Assembly: GCA_013816845.1 (NCBI GenBank) | Contig: JACDDU010000001.1 | Coordinates: 620,001-684,000 of the forward strand | Origin: Gammaproteobacteria bacterium | GTDB taxonomy: Bacteria > Pseudomonadota > Gammaproteobacteria > DSM-16500 | Reading direction: 5' to 3' | Length of the DNA stretch: 64,000 bases | Shown: positions 45,864 through 55,087 of the stretch, one piece after another | Layout: each line of letters opens with the position of its first letter | Position numbering within the stretch: position 1 is the first letter of the stretch | The notes under the pieces: model-generated | Seen by the model: the letters and a program-made list of their open reading frames with translations, nothing else | Told to the model about the DNA's origin: nothing | The model's database searches: none | Translations under genes and position numbers: made by a program

Positions 45864-47231
45864 ATGAACTTGCTACACTATTGCAGAAAATCTCTGTCTT
45901 TTCTCTTTATCTTGCTGTTTTGTAATGTGAATTTTGCAAGCGTGCCTGTTGATCCAACCCTCGCCCCCATGCTGCAAGCGGTCATGCCGGCAGTGGTAAA
46001 TATCAGAGCACAAATTAAAATTACTGACATTAGTACGTTGCAGGAAATGCAAAAACAACGTGGGACAAAGCCTGCGGATGAAAAAGATGGTCCAGTGCCA
46101 ACCACCTATACGTCGGTCGGCTCAGGCGTTATCATCGACGTCAACAATGGCTATATTCTTACGAATGCTCATGTGATTAGTGATGCTCAAACCGTGACGG
46201 TTAATTTGTCTGATGGAAGACATTTTACTGCAAAAATAATTGGTATTGATAAACCTTCCGATGTTGCATTAATTCAAATCAAAAGTAAAAATTTAACCGC
46301 TTTAAATTTTGCTGATTCCAACAAATTGAAAGTTGGGGATTTTGTTGCAGCCATTGGTAATCCTTTTGGTCTAGGTCAAACTGTAACATCTGGTATCGTA
46401 AGTGCTTTAGGCAGAACGACACTTGGTATTGAGAACTATGAAAACTTTATTCAAACCGACGCCCCAATTAACCCAGGTAATTCTGGCGGCGCCTTAATTA
46501 ATACTCAAGGACAACTTGTTGGAATTAACACGGCGAATCTTACGCCAAATCGTGGAAGTGTTGGCATCGGCTTTGCAATTCCAGCCAATATGGTTAAAAG
46601 CGTCATGCAACAGCTTATGCAGCACGGAAATGTAAAACGCGGCTTGTTAGGCATTATTGCCCAAGATTTAACGCCCGAGTTAGCTTCAGCATTTAAATTG
46701 GAATCCTCAAAAGGTGCCGTTATTGCTCTTGTACTACCGCACTCCCCAGCAAGCCAAGCTGGTCTAAAAATTGGTGACATTATCGTTGCTGTTGAAGGAT
46801 TAGCTGTAAAAAATGCGAGTGATGTTATTAATACGGTGGGCTTCTTAAGAGTTGATTCAAAAGCAAACTTTGATTTGGTCCGCAATGGTAAACGTATCAA
46901 TACGAATATCATATTAACTGATCCAAAAAAACGTAAAACCGATCTTGATCAAATGGATCCTTTTTTAAATGGCGTCGGTTTAAAAGATTTCACCCTCTTA
47001 AGTCCGATTCACGGCAGTATTGAAGGCGTGCTAGTGGTTGCAGTCGAACAAGACAGCCCAGCTTGGGAGTTTGATTTGCGCGCAGGGGATGTCATCACTT
47101 CAGTCAATCAGCAAAGTATAAAAAATATTACCGATCTCAAAAAGCTTACCGCTACTTCGAATAAAACATTATTACTCAATGTCATCCGTGGACCTGTCGG
47201 TATATTTTTAGTTATGAATAAAGAAGTATAA
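45864..47231 (+). CDS. degQ: Periplasmic serine endoprotease, DegQ/DegP family
   Basis: DegP/DegQ proteins degrade or refold misfolded envelope proteins. From the ATG at 45864, with AGGA upstream, the 455-residue product has a signal peptide (RKSLSFLFILLFCNVNFAS). The trypsin-like domain follows with catalytic H103 (TNAHVIS), D133 (KPSDVALIQI) and S207 (NPGNSGGALIN), then two PDZ domains (about residues 260-350 and 365-450). The shorter Q-linker (LQEMQKQRGTKPADEKDGP) and length suggest DegQ over DegP. The triad is intact. It stands between pgeF and an amino-acid antiporter. Confidence 0.94.
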   Translation: MNLLHYCRKSLSFLFILLFCNVNFASVPVDPTLAPMLQAVMPAVVNIRAQIKITDISTLQEMQKQRGTKPADEKDGPVPTTYTSVGSGVIIDVNNGYILTNAHVISDAQTVTVNLSDGRHFTAKIIGIDKPSDVALIQIKSKNLTALNFADSNKLKVGDFVAAIGNPFGLGQTVTSGIVSALGRTTLGIENYENFIQTDAPINPGNSGGALINTQGQLVGINTANLTPNRGSVGIGFAIPANMVKSVMQQLMQHGNVKRGLLGIIAQDLTPELASAFKLESSKGAVIALVLPHSPASQAGLKIGDIIVAVEGLAVKNASDVINTVGFLRVDSKANFDLVRNGKRINTNIILTDPKKRKTDLDQMDPFLNGVGLKDFTLLSPIHGSIEGVLVVAVEQDSPAWEFDLRAGDVITSVNQQSIKNITDLKKLTATSNKTLLLNVIRGPVGIFLVMNKEV

Positions 47232-47366
47232 CGAGAAAGTCTAATCTCAAGGATCACTTTAACGTAGAAGATAAAGCTAAATAAAATAGCTTAAAATCAA
47301 ACACTTTAAGGTGATCTTAATCTAATCTTCGTATGATAGTTTATTGTGACTTGCGGATAATTGACG

Positions 47367-48806
47367 ATGTCAACCATTGCAAAACTAAATACTTTTGCTC
47401 TAACTCTCTTAATAACTGGTGCAATTGATAGTATCCGTAACTTACCCGCCTCTGCTCTATTTGGTAGTTCACTGATATTCTTTTTTATTTTTGCAGCAAT
47501 TGTCTTCCTCATTCCTACCGCTCTTATCTCAGCCGAATTAACAGCAAATGTTGATGAAGGAGGAATTTATCAATGGGGACGTCTGGCCTTTGGAGAACGA
47601 ATTGGTTTCTTGGCGGTATGGTTACAGTGGGTCAACAATGTGGTTTGGTTCCCTACTATTTTATCTTTCATTGCAGGGACGGCAGCTTATCTCGTTGATC
47701 CTGCACTTGCTCAAAATAAATATTATTTAGTTGCTGTTATTTTATCAACATTTTGGCTTTTAACGCTCATAAACTTAAAAGGCATTCGCATGTCTTCAAA
47801 ATTTACGAGTTTTTGCGCGATAACGGGTCTTATCATTCCTGTCGGCCTGATTATTATCTTACTTTTAGTTTGGTTATACATGGGTAAGCCCATTCAAATT
47901 CAATTTACTGCGCAAAGCATTTTACCAAATTTTCAAAATACGGATAATTGGATTTCCCTCACAGCTATCATGCTAGGATTTGCAGGTATGGAATTAGCGA
48001 CGGTTCATATTAAAGATGTTAAAAACCCTCGCCAAACTTTTCCTCGCGCCCTCGCCATTTCCACCTTCATTATTCTCATAACAATGATGTTAGGCTCACT
48101 TGCGATCGCCATGGTACTGCCTAACAATCAAATTAATTTAGTCAATGGAACCATCCAAACCTTTTCCTATTTTTTGTCTGTTTATGGTTTAAGTTGGATA
48201 ACACCTATCCTCACGGTTTTATTAGTGATTGGAAGTCTAGGCGGTATTGTAAGCTGGGTCATTTCTCCCGTAAAAGGAATGGCACAAGCAGCCCATAATG
48301 GCTTTCTTCCAGCCGTCTTTAAGAAAGAAAATGCACACGGTGTACCGCAAAACTTATTACTCCTCCAAGCCTGTCTCGTCAGCATTGTCTGCATGGCATT
48401 CTTATTCTTACCGAGTGTTAATGGTTCCTATTGGTTATTAACCGCATTGAGCACACAATTATATATATGCATGTATGTTTTAATGTTTGTCACTGCACTA
48501 CGGTTAAAAGTTAAAAAGAAATATCAATTACAGCACGGTACATTTGCTGTACCGGGTAAAAATATTGGTTTTTGGAGTGTATGTTTGCTCGGATTATTTG
48601 GTTGCCTGATTACATTGATTGTCGGATTTTTACCGCCAACTACGCTCAATATTGGTAGTAAACTTTACTACGAAATCCTCTTTTGCTCTGGGATGTTAAT
48701 CATGATCATGCCCGTTGTTTTCTTCTTTTGGTATGAACGACGTTATAATGGGCCCAGGGGTAAACTTATTACTACGACTTTGGTACTAGACCAAGAGCAG
48801 CCGTAA
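47367..48806 (+). CDS. APC-family amino acid transporter, GadC-like
   Basis: The product of about 479 residues has twelve predicted membrane segments and resembles glutamate:GABA antiporters. The first segment contains ITGAIDSIRNLPASALFGSSLIFFF, followed by SAELTANVDEGGIYQWGRLAFGERIGFLAVWLQWVNN and FAGMELATVHIKDVKNPRQTFPRAL, all typical of this subgroup. GadC exports GABA in exchange for glutamate during acid stress, but no glutamate decarboxylase gene is present in the window, and other amino-acid antiport is possible. In Legionella and Coxiella such permeases are numerous and supply amino acids inside the host vacuole. The start is the ATG at 47367. Confidence 0.85.
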   Translation: MSTIAKLNTFALTLLITGAIDSIRNLPASALFGSSLIFFFIFAAIVFLIPTALISAELTANVDEGGIYQWGRLAFGERIGFLAVWLQWVNNVVWFPTILSFIAGTAAYLVDPALAQNKYYLVAVILSTFWLLTLINLKGIRMSSKFTSFCAITGLIIPVGLIIILLLVWLYMGKPIQIQFTAQSILPNFQNTDNWISLTAIMLGFAGMELATVHIKDVKNPRQTFPRALAISTFIILITMMLGSLAIAMVLPNNQINLVNGTIQTFSYFLSVYGLSWITPILTVLLVIGSLGGIVSWVISPVKGMAQAAHNGFLPAVFKKENAHGVPQNLLLLQACLVSIVCMAFLFLPSVNGSYWLLTALSTQLYICMYVLMFVTALRLKVKKKYQLQHGTFAVPGKNIGFWSVCLLGLFGCLITLIVGFLPPTTLNIGSKLYYEILFCSGMLIMIMPVVFFFWYERRYNGPRGKLITTTLVLDQEQP

Positions 48807-49038
48807 ATTGCTAACTCTTTATTTAATGAGTGTTTTTCCCCCTGGAAAGCGCTCTGTTATACAGGTTTAATCCGAAGGAATTAATCATAAATATGACCTA
48901 TTCGGTGCTTACTAAAGAACATTTTATTTTAGAATCGAGTAGTATCATTTTTATTTTGGTAAATTTATCCTTAACATTTCATTAATTTAAACCCTTTATA
49001 CTACTTGCTTGATTCGAATTAGAATGGGTGGTATAGCA

Positions 49039-50280
49039 ATGGCAAACTCACGTCAAGATCTTAATCAATCCTCAATTGAACAAGAACTGCATGAGCAACT
49101 AAGTAATCCAGATGTTACTGGGAAGTTTATTAAATTTTTACTTGATACACAAAGTTACTCTGATGCTTTTCGTTTACTTCGATCCTATCGATATACGATT
49201 CCTCAAATTCACCAAATTCTATTCCATAGATATAATACTCATGCCATCGAGGCGATTAAATTAATTGAAGTCAATCCATTTTTAATAACACAACTTACCG
49301 TAAATGAACTTATTCAAATAGCTCTTTCTTCCACTCAAGCCAAGCAAACTATTTCGTTAATTATTAAAGACAATACATATCTAAAATTAAAGGAATATTT
49401 TAATCAAGAAGAAGCATTAGTAATTTTATGCAATCGTCGCGCACCGAAACTAGTAGAAGCTCTATTGAAGAATTATTGCGATTTAAAGATGCATTTTAAT
49501 CATCAGGAAATTGTAAAGATGGCTTTAAATAGGCATGGTTTTAATATTGTAGTGGCTATGGTAGGATGTCTGCCCCTAATAAAAAATAAATTAAAAACAC
49601 CGCAAGAATTATCTGCTTCCCTAATAAATAAATATACGGCTGCAGAAAAACTAAAAAAATTCAGCGCAGGAATTATTAAGGCGAATAATAACAATTTAGA
49701 GAAAAAAGATGATCTCCATAAAATTTCAAGTAAAGAAAAAGCAAGAAATCCTTTATTAAAAAAAATTAAATTGAACTCAGATAACAATAATAACAATAAC
49801 AACAATAACAACAATAACAACAATAACAACAATAACAACAATAACAACAATAACAACAATAACAACAATAACAACAATAACAACAATAACAACAACAATA
49901 ACAACTCTAGACCGGATGAACGAAAGCCATCTCAATTATACTTTGGAAACCAAGAGACTTCAGTAAGTTCTTTATCAGAAGAAATGCATCCAAACCAACT
50001 ACATTTTTATGCAGCCCCAGATTGTTCACTCTATTCTTTTTTTGGAGAAGACAATAGTAACGAAAATCAAACGCGTAATAATTTAAAAAGAAAAGCGGAT
50101 AATACTGTTGAAGATAACACTAATAATAATAATTCATACACTGATGACTTGTTTAATAATTTTTTTGGCTTGGGAGCTAGTAGCTCGCCTCTCGACGCTA
50201 CTGAAATGCTAAATATTCAAGACCCTGAGAAATTAAGAGAATCTACTTCTCAAAGCCTCGATAAAAATAGAAAACCGTAA
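49039..50280 (+). CDS. Helical-repeat protein with TALE-like 33-residue repeats and a 41-Asn tract
   Basis: I know of no named family member. From the ATG at 49039, with GGTGG upstream, it has 413 residues and no signal peptide. Residues 52-184 form about four repeats of 32-35 residues (52-85, 86-120, 121-152, 153-184). The last, FNHQEIVKMALNRHGFNIVV..., carries Ile6/Val7, Ala10, Gly15 and Pro27 as TAL-effector-like repeats do, with H-R, S-S, N-R and N-R at positions 12-13. A Lys-rich stretch, 41 consecutive Asn (249-289), a KRK cluster (NNLKRKADN) and an acidic, Asn/Ser-rich tail follow. It occupies the slot after mlaB, tail to tail with it. Candidate secreted, possibly nuclear, effector; the repeats could instead be a generic alpha solenoid. 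Confidence 0.75.
   Translation: MANSRQDLNQSSIEQELHEQLSNPDVTGKFIKFLLDTQSYSDAFRLLRSYRYTIPQIHQILFHRYNTHAIEAIKLIEVNPFLITQLTVNELIQIALSSTQAKQTISLIIKDNTYLKLKEYFNQEEALVILCNRRAPKLVEALLKNYCDLKMHFNHQEIVKMALNRHGFNIVVAMVGCLPLIKNKLKTPQELSASLINKYTAAEKLKKFSAGIIKANNNNLEKKDDLHKISSKEKARNPLLKKIKLNSDNNNNNNNNNNNNNNNNNNNNNNNNNNNNNNNNNNNNNNNNNSRPDERKPSQLYFGNQETSVSSLSEEMHPNQLHFYAAPDCSLYSFFGEDNSNENQTRNNLKRKADNTVEDNTNNNNSYTDDLFNNFFGLGASSSPLDATEMLNIQDPEKLRESTSQSLDKNRKP
49783..49905 (+). repeat. In-frame (AAC AAC AAT)n microsatellite coding for 41 Asn
   Basis: The tract is built almost entirely from a 9-base unit AACAACAAT, with small irregularities at both ends, and is read as 41 consecutive Asn codons. Slippage in units of three or nine would change length without shifting frame. 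The complementary strand reads as a long poly-Leu frame, which is an artefact. Confidence 0.97.
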
Positions 50281-50286
50281 TCTTGT

Positions 50287-50601
50287 TCATCCGCTTGCCG
50301 CAGAACATGAAAGCAACATTGCTTTCATGTCTGCAGTTTCAGCTAAGACAAGTAAATGATCCGGAATATGATTGATTTGAATTTTTTTCTTTTGAGCTTG
50401 CGTTTCTTTCATTAACTCAATAAGTAATGCAATACCAGCACTATTGCTTGCTTCTACACCGGCTAAATCAATCTGCCACACTTCTTTCCGGGCTAGAGAC
50501 TTGCAGATACGGTCGAATAGTTGGAGCACGTTATCAAAGTCTATTCGACCGGCAAGTTTAACAATATTATTCTTTATTTTGAATTGCTCTTCCGCAAACA
50601 T
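50287..50601 (-). CDS. mlaB: STAS-domain protein MlaB
   Basis: MlaB is the small cytoplasmic STAS subunit that stabilises the MlaFEDB phospholipid transporter. The 104-residue product has the STAS core with GRIDFDNVLQLFDRICKSL and the conserved VEASNSAGIALLIELMKE loop, whose serine and nearby residues contact MlaF. It is the last gene of mlaFEDCB, 3 bases after mlaC. In E. coli ibaG and murA follow; here the next gene is the convergent poly-Asn protein, whose stop is 6 bases away. Confidence 0.88.
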   Translation of the reverse strand: MFAEEQFKIKNNIVKLAGRIDFDNVLQLFDRICKSLARKEVWQIDLAGVEASNSAGIALLIELMKETQAQKKKIQINHIPDHLLVLAETADMKAMLLSCSAASG

Positions 50602-50604
50602 CGT

Positions 50605-51219
50605 TTAACTTCTACCTTGATTATGACCAGACATTCGATTTAATAATTGATTCATATTACCTTGCGCCAAAATATCTGCAAATTGTGAACGGAAACTTTC
50701 TAACATGCTAACGCCTTCAATAGACATATCATACAGTTTCCATTGCCCCCCTGAATTAATCATGCGATAGGTCACACGTATCGGTTGCGTTTCGGAACTT
50801 ACAATTTCACTATTCACTTCAACGGTTTTTCCACCCGCACTTCGTGTTGGAAAAATACGTATCGTTTGATCACGGTAAGAAGTCAATGCTGAAGCGTAGG
50901 TACGAATAAGTGTGGTCGTAAATTCATGTTGAAATTGTTTTCGCTGTTCTGGTGTTGCACTATTCCAAATGGATGGCGAAATAACACGTTTAGACATTGC
51001 TTCTAAATCAGCATAGGGAACAATATATTTATATGCCAAGTTATAAACCACTTGGGGCTTCGTTTTTAAAGTTGCTTTATTAGATTTAAGACCAGCAATC
51101 ATATGGTCTGCGATACCTTGCAACACCGACTGGGGGCTGGATTGAGCTTGCAAGACGCTCGTAAATAAAAGGGTTAAGCAAAGTAAAAAGTAACTATAAA
51201 ATTTTTTATTTTTTAACAT
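50605..51219 (-). CDS. mlaC: Periplasmic phospholipid-binding protein MlaC
   Basis: MlaC ferries phospholipids between the outer-membrane MlaA complex and inner-membrane MlaFEDB. The 204-residue product has a signal peptide (KFYSYFLLCLTLLFTSVLQAQ) and the MlaC/Ttg2D domain: VVYNLAYKYIVPYADLEAMSKRVI, FQHEFTTTLIRTYASALTSYRDQTI, and GGQWKLYDMSIEGVSMLESFRSQF. Two adjacent ATGs are available; the second (51219) is better spaced from GGAG. It overlaps mlaD by 14 bases. Confidence 0.94.
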   Translation of the reverse strand: MLKNKKFYSYFLLCLTLLFTSVLQAQSSPQSVLQGIADHMIAGLKSNKATLKTKPQVVYNLAYKYIVPYADLEAMSKRVISPSIWNSATPEQRKQFQHEFTTTLIRTYASALTSYRDQTIRIFPTRSAGGKTVEVNSEIVSSETQPIRVTYRMINSGGQWKLYDMSIEGVSMLESFRSQFADILAQGNMNQLLNRMSGHNQGRS

Positions 51220-51745
51220 CATTTTTCTCCTCAGTATTAGTTTGACTTTCGGTGGCAGAAGACGGTGCTTCTACTTTATCGCTTGATCCACTCCCAACTT
51301 TATAAATCAGTTGTCCAATTAACTTTTCCAAAACCATAGCCGAATGAGTGAACTGTATCTCACTCCCTTCTTTTAGAAAGGTTTGGTTATACATCGGTGA
51401 AATAGCAACATAATTATCCCCAAGCAAACCAGCGGTAAAAATACCTGCGGAGGAATCATCCGGAATATCATTGTATTGACTTGCAATACGTAATGACACA
51501 TCGGCTTTAAAAGTTTGATGGTTGAGTTTAATATTATCTACTTCTCCAATTTGTACCCCACCAATTTTCACCGGTGCGCGTACTTTTAACCCCCCAATGT
51601 CATCAAATGAAGCTTTAATAAGATAGGTTTTAACAGGAAACAATTGTGTTAAGCCGCTCACTTTAAAAGCAAGCAAACTTAACGTGATAAACATTAATAA
51701 AATAAATAAACCTACTAAAATTTCAATCAAACGCTGAGATAGCAT
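51206..51745 (-). CDS. mlaD: Phospholipid ABC transporter MCE-domain protein MlaD
   Basis: MlaD forms the hexameric MCE ring on the periplasmic side of the inner membrane. The 179-residue product has one N-terminal membrane segment (LIEILVGLFILLMFITLSLLAFKVS) and an MCE domain with YLIKASFDDIGGLKVRAPVKIGGVQIGEV and GLLGDNYVAISPM. A Ser/Thr/Glu-rich tail follows. The start is the ATG at 51745, overlapping the mlaE stop as TAATG, with GGGGG six bases upstream. The order E-D-C is that of E. coli. Confidence 0.95.
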   Translation of the reverse strand: MLSQRLIEILVGLFILLMFITLSLLAFKVSGLTQLFPVKTYLIKASFDDIGGLKVRAPVKIGGVQIGEVDNIKLNHQTFKADVSLRIASQYNDIPDDSSAGIFTAGLLGDNYVAISPMYNQTFLKEGSEIQFTHSAMVLEKLIGQLIYKVGSGSSDKVEAPSSATESQTNTEEKNDVKK

Positions 51746-52527
51746 TACCATCCCCCTATCATTGTTGCAGTTAAGACAAAGTCTAATGCAAGTATTACTA
51801 AAGAAGCGTAAACAACAGATCGCGTCGTTGCAGTTGCAATTCCGGCCGAAGTTGGTATTGCTTCATAACCTTGCGTGACGGCAATCCATGTGACAGCAAT
51901 TCCAAATACCATGCTTTTTATAATACCGTTTAATACATCTAAGCGAAAATCAACTGCAGTTTGCATGTTAGACCAAAAAATTCCAGAGTCTAAACCTAAC
52001 CATCTTACACCAACAAGATAGGCACCATAAATTGCAGTCATATTAAAAATAATCGTAAGCATAGGTAGCGAAATAAAACCTGCCCACAATCGTGGAGAAA
52101 TAACACGGCGCAGAGGATCGACAGCCATCATTTCCATACTCGAAAGTTGCTCTGTAGCTTTCATTAAACCAATTTCTGCAGTCAAGGCAGTCCCGGCACG
52201 TCCAGCAAAAAGAATCGCAGCAACCACAGGGCCTAACTCTCTCGTTACGCTCAGTGCAACTAAAGGTCCCAATTGGGCAGCTGCGCCAAATTTTGCGAGC
52301 GTATGGTAACCCTGCAAGGCAAGAACCATTCCGATAAACAAAGCGGAAATAACAATAATGAGTAGAGACAATACGCCCTCAGAGTAAATTTGCTGCATCA
52401 CAAGCGGAAAATTTTTTCGTAAGCGCGGTGGAGAAATAACAACACGCGCTAATAACAAACCGGCACGTCCTAATTGTTGTAAGGTTAAAAGGCTGGCTTG
52501 ACCCAAGGATGCTAATTGATAAATCAT
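51745..52527 (-). CDS. mlaE: Phospholipid ABC transporter permease MlaE
   Basis: MlaE is the membrane permease of the Mla system, which maintains outer-membrane lipid asymmetry. The 260-residue product matches the family length and has the permease signature [77 protein letters not shown] (only key residues: RELGP, GRAGTA, EIG, AVDP), and several membrane spans to the C terminus. It overlaps mlaF by 4 bases. Confidence 0.96.
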   Translation of the reverse strand: MIYQLASLGQASLLTLQQLGRAGLLLARVVISPPRLRKNFPLVMQQIYSEGVLSLLIIVISALFIGMVLALQGYHTLAKFGAAAQLGPLVALSVTRELGPVVAAILFAGRAGTALTAEIGLMKATEQLSSMEMMAVDPLRRVISPRLWAGFISLPMLTIIFNMTAIYGAYLVGVRWLGLDSGIFWSNMQTAVDFRLDVLNGIIKSMVFGIAVTWIAVTQGYEAIPTSAGIATATTRSVVYASLVILALDFVLTATMIGGW

Positions 52528-53330
52528 AATGCTCCTTGAAATAATTCTTTTGCGAGCGGGGGAGCAGGATAATCAAAAGGCACCGGACCGTCAGGTAATC
52601 CTCTTACAAATTGTTGGAGCAAAGGAGAGGTGCTCGTTAAAATTGATTCAGGTGTACCTTCGCCAATTATTTTTTTATCAGAAATGATATAAACGTAATC
52701 AGCAATCGTTAACGTTTCTTGAACATCATGTGAAACAATAATGCTCGTGAGCTGCAATGCTTTGTTTAAGGTATGAATAAGTTCAACAATCACACCCATC
52801 GAAATAGGATCTTGACCCGTAAAAGGTTCATCATACATCATAAATTCCGGATCGAGCGCGACTGCACGGGCTAAAGCTACCCGCCTTGCCATACCGCCTG
52901 ATAATTCACTGGGCATGCTTTGACTCACGCCCCGCAAACCCACCATTTGCAATTTCATCAACACCAAGGTATGAATCATTGATTCGGATAAATGGGTATG
53001 TTCACGCAATGGAAAAGCAACATTTTCAAAAACATTAAGATGTGTAAACAAACCACTCGCTTGAAAAAGCATACCCATGCGTTTACGTAATTGATAAAGC
53101 TCTGCACGCGATAATCGATGAATGATTTGTCCTGCGACCTTCACTTCACCCGATGTTGGCGTGAGTTGACCACCAATAAGACGTAACAAAGTTGTTTTAC
53201 CGGTACCACTGGGCCCCATGATGGCAGTAATCTTTCCCCTTGGGATGGTGATGTTTATCTTTTCATAAACAACTTTGCCGCTAGCGTGCTTAAAAGTTAA
53301 GTCTTTAATTTCGACTAAGTGTTCAGACAT
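52524..53330 (-). CDS. mlaF: Phospholipid ABC transporter ATPase MlaF
   Basis: MlaF is the ATP-binding subunit driving phospholipid movement by MlaFEDB. The product (268 residues) has Walker [19 protein letters not shown]-loop [25 protein letters not shown] signature [15 protein letters not shown], Walker [14 protein letters not shown] and H-loop [11 protein letters not shown]. The ELSGGMARR form and GQDP are typical of MlaF. Start is the ATG at 53330. It heads mlaFEDCB and is divergent from kdsD, as in E. coli (where yrbG intervenes). Confidence 0.96.
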   Translation of the reverse strand: MSEHLVEIKDLTFKHASGKVVYEKINITIPRGKITAIMGPSGTGKTTLLRLIGGQLTPTSGEVKVAGQIIHRLSRAELYQLRKRMGMLFQASGLFTHLNVFENVAFPLREHTHLSESMIHTLVLMKLQMVGLRGVSQSMPSELSGGMARRVALARAVALDPEFMMYDEPFTGQDPISMGVIVELIHTLNKALQLTSIIVSHDVQETLTIADYVYIISDKKIIGEGTPESILTSTSPLLQQFVRGLPDGPVPFDYPAPPLAKELFQGAL

Positions 53331-53487
53331 CAATTTTATTTCCTAATTTGCCCCATTTTGCGTGAAATTTATTCAGTCAGCAATGAAAACCTGTAATACG
53401 ACCCCGCCCTACTCATAAGCATAGCTTTATACAAGGAGTATCATAAGTGCCTCTAAGGCTTAGTTACGTCAATCCCAGTTACTTATC

Positions 53488-53516
53488 TTGTTCAGGAAGG
53501 TAACCAGGGCTAATAT
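53488..53516 (+). promoter_or_regulatory. Predicted sigma70 promoter of kdsDC-lptCAB
   Basis: TTGTTC (53488-53493) and TAATAT (53511-53516) are separated by 17 bases, about 70 bases before the kdsD ATG. The rest of the 255-base mlaF-kdsD gap shows no gene. Confidence 0.6.
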
Positions 53517-53585
53517 ACATTCCAAGTCATCCTATTGCGGTGGCCCCTAAAAAGTATAAAAATGTTTCACTTACTAAGGCAACTT

Positions 53586-54557
53586 ATGGATATTGAAAAG
53601 ATTTGCGAGCTAGGACGTGCCGTCATTGAAACGGAAGCGAATATGATTCGTAGTTTATTAACACGAATCGATCAAAACTTTGCCAAAGCTTGCGGTTATT
53701 TACATGATTGTACTGGCAGAATAGCCGTCATGGGGGTTGGGAAATCTGGACATGTTTGTCGAAAAATAGCAGCTACTTTCGCAAGCACTGGAAGCCCGGC
53801 ATTCTTTATTCATCCCAGTGAAGCGAAACACGGTGACATTGGTATGATCACCCGAAACGATGTTTTGATTGCCTTATCTAATTCAGGTGAATCAGAAGAA
53901 ATTATTTCTATCTTACCTTTCATTAAGCGTTTAGCCATTCCCTTGATTGCTTTGACGGGAAAACCTCACTCAACGTTAGCGCAAGCCGCAACGATTAACA
54001 TTAATGTCGGCATTGAGAAAGAAGCCTGTCCTTTAGGTCTTGCGCCGACTTCTAGTACGACAGCTGCTTTAGTCATGGGTGATGCGCTTGCAATGACATT
54101 ACTTGAAAAACGTGGATTTACGAAGAATGACTTTGCACTTTCTCATCCTGGTGGGACCTTAGGCCGAAGATTGTTATTAAGAGTTGAAGAAATTATGCAT
54201 CAAGAAGATGCCATGCCTGTCATCTCCAAAGAAGCCTCTTTAAAAGAAGCGTTAGTTGAAATGACCCAAAAGAAATTAGGAATGACCACTGTAATTGATG
54301 AAGGTGGAAAACTATTAGGGGTATTTACCGATGGTGATGTGAGACGTGCTTTTGATAAAAATTCGGATATTCATTTAACCAAAATTTTTCAAGTCATGAC
54401 AAAAAATCCAAAAACAATTGCTAAATCTTTATTAGCCGCAGAAGCCCTCACCATCATGGAATCCTTTAAAATTACATCGCTCGTCATTACTAATGAAACT
54501 GAACATCCTATTGGCATCCTTCATATCCACGATATTTTACGTGCAGGAGTCATATAA
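53586..54557 (+). CDS. kdsD: Arabinose 5-phosphate isomerase
   Basis: KdsD turns ribulose-5-phosphate into arabinose-5-phosphate for Kdo, the inner-core LPS sugar. The 323-residue product has a SIS domain (MGVGKSGHVCRKIAATFASTG, NSGESEEIISILPFIK, CPLGLAPTSSTTAALVMGDALA, SHPGGTLGRRLLL) followed by two CBS domains (about residues 205-323). The ATG at 53586 has AAGG six bases upstream and gives the family length (E. coli 328); an ATG at 53562 is also in frame. It overlaps kdsC by one base. Confidence 0.95.
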   Translation: MDIEKICELGRAVIETEANMIRSLLTRIDQNFAKACGYLHDCTGRIAVMGVGKSGHVCRKIAATFASTGSPAFFIHPSEAKHGDIGMITRNDVLIALSNSGESEEIISILPFIKRLAIPLIALTGKPHSTLAQAATININVGIEKEACPLGLAPTSSTTAALVMGDALAMTLLEKRGFTKNDFALSHPGGTLGRRLLLRVEEIMHQEDAMPVISKEASLKEALVEMTQKKLGMTTVIDEGGKLLGVFTDGDVRRAFDKNSDIHLTKIFQVMTKNPKTIAKSLLAAEALTIMESFKITSLVITNETEHPIGILHIHDILRAGVI

Positions 54558-55087
54558 TGTTGGTGCAAGAAAGGGCGGCTGCTATTCGTTTACTCATTAT
54601 TGATATTGATGGGGTCTTAACTTCCGGCCTGATTTACTATGGTAGCAATCAATTAGAAATAAAAGCTTTTCATGTTCATGATGGGTTGGGATTAAAGTTG
54701 ATCCAAAAATCAGGAATCCAAGTTGGCGTCATTACGGCAAAAAAATCAGAAGCCGTGACGCGACGTTTGAATGATTTAGGAATTGAACATGCTTATTGTG
54801 GTTATGAAGACAAACGTCCAGCCTACGAGGATATAAAAAAACGTTTGCAATTAAGTGATGAAGAGATAGCTTATATGGGTGATGACTTGCCTGATTTACC
54901 TATTTTAATGCGCGTGCATCTCGCACTCACTGTTCCGCAAGCGCATGAACTTGTTAAACAACATGCGCATTACATTACAAAGAAAAATGCTGGTAATGGC
55001 GCAGTCCGAGAAGCTTGCGAACTCATTATGAAAGCACAACTAACTTATGACCATTTGATAAAAACTTACCTCCATTCACCATCATGA
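54557..55087 (+). CDS. kdsC: 3-deoxy-D-manno-octulosonate 8-phosphate phosphatase
   Basis: KdsC dephosphorylates Kdo-8-phosphate to Kdo. The 176-residue HAD protein of the C0, tetrameric type has motif I LLIIDIDGVLTSGLIYYGSN, HDGLGLKLIQKSGIQVGVITAKKSEAVTRR (only key residues: HDG, ITA) and motif IV YMGDDLPDLPILMRVHLALTV. It has no cap domain, as is normal. It overlaps kdsD by 1 base and lptC by 4, a tightly coupled operon. Confidence 0.95.
   Translation: MLVQERAAAIRLLIIDIDGVLTSGLIYYGSNQLEIKAFHVHDGLGLKLIQKSGIQVGVITAKKSEAVTRRLNDLGIEHAYCGYEDKRPAYEDIKKRLQLSDEEIAYMGDDLPDLPILMRVHLALTVPQAHELVKQHAHYITKKNAGNGAVREACELIMKAQLTYDHLIKTYLHSPS

Noticed and set aside
45873-46105. Two minus-strand open frames inside degQ
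   Set aside because: They lie antisense to the signal peptide and protease domain of a clearly real gene.
47237-47332. Imperfect long inverted repeat between the DegQ-like and GadC-like genes
   Set aside because: Arms pair poorly once aligned (several mismatches and gaps), so only a possible small aagcta/tagctt hairpin remains and no element is claimed.
49503-49904. Minus-strand open frame coding a long poly-Leu stretch
   Set aside because: It is the complement of the poly-Asn microsatellite; the plus-strand frame has a normal gene structure on both sides of the tract.
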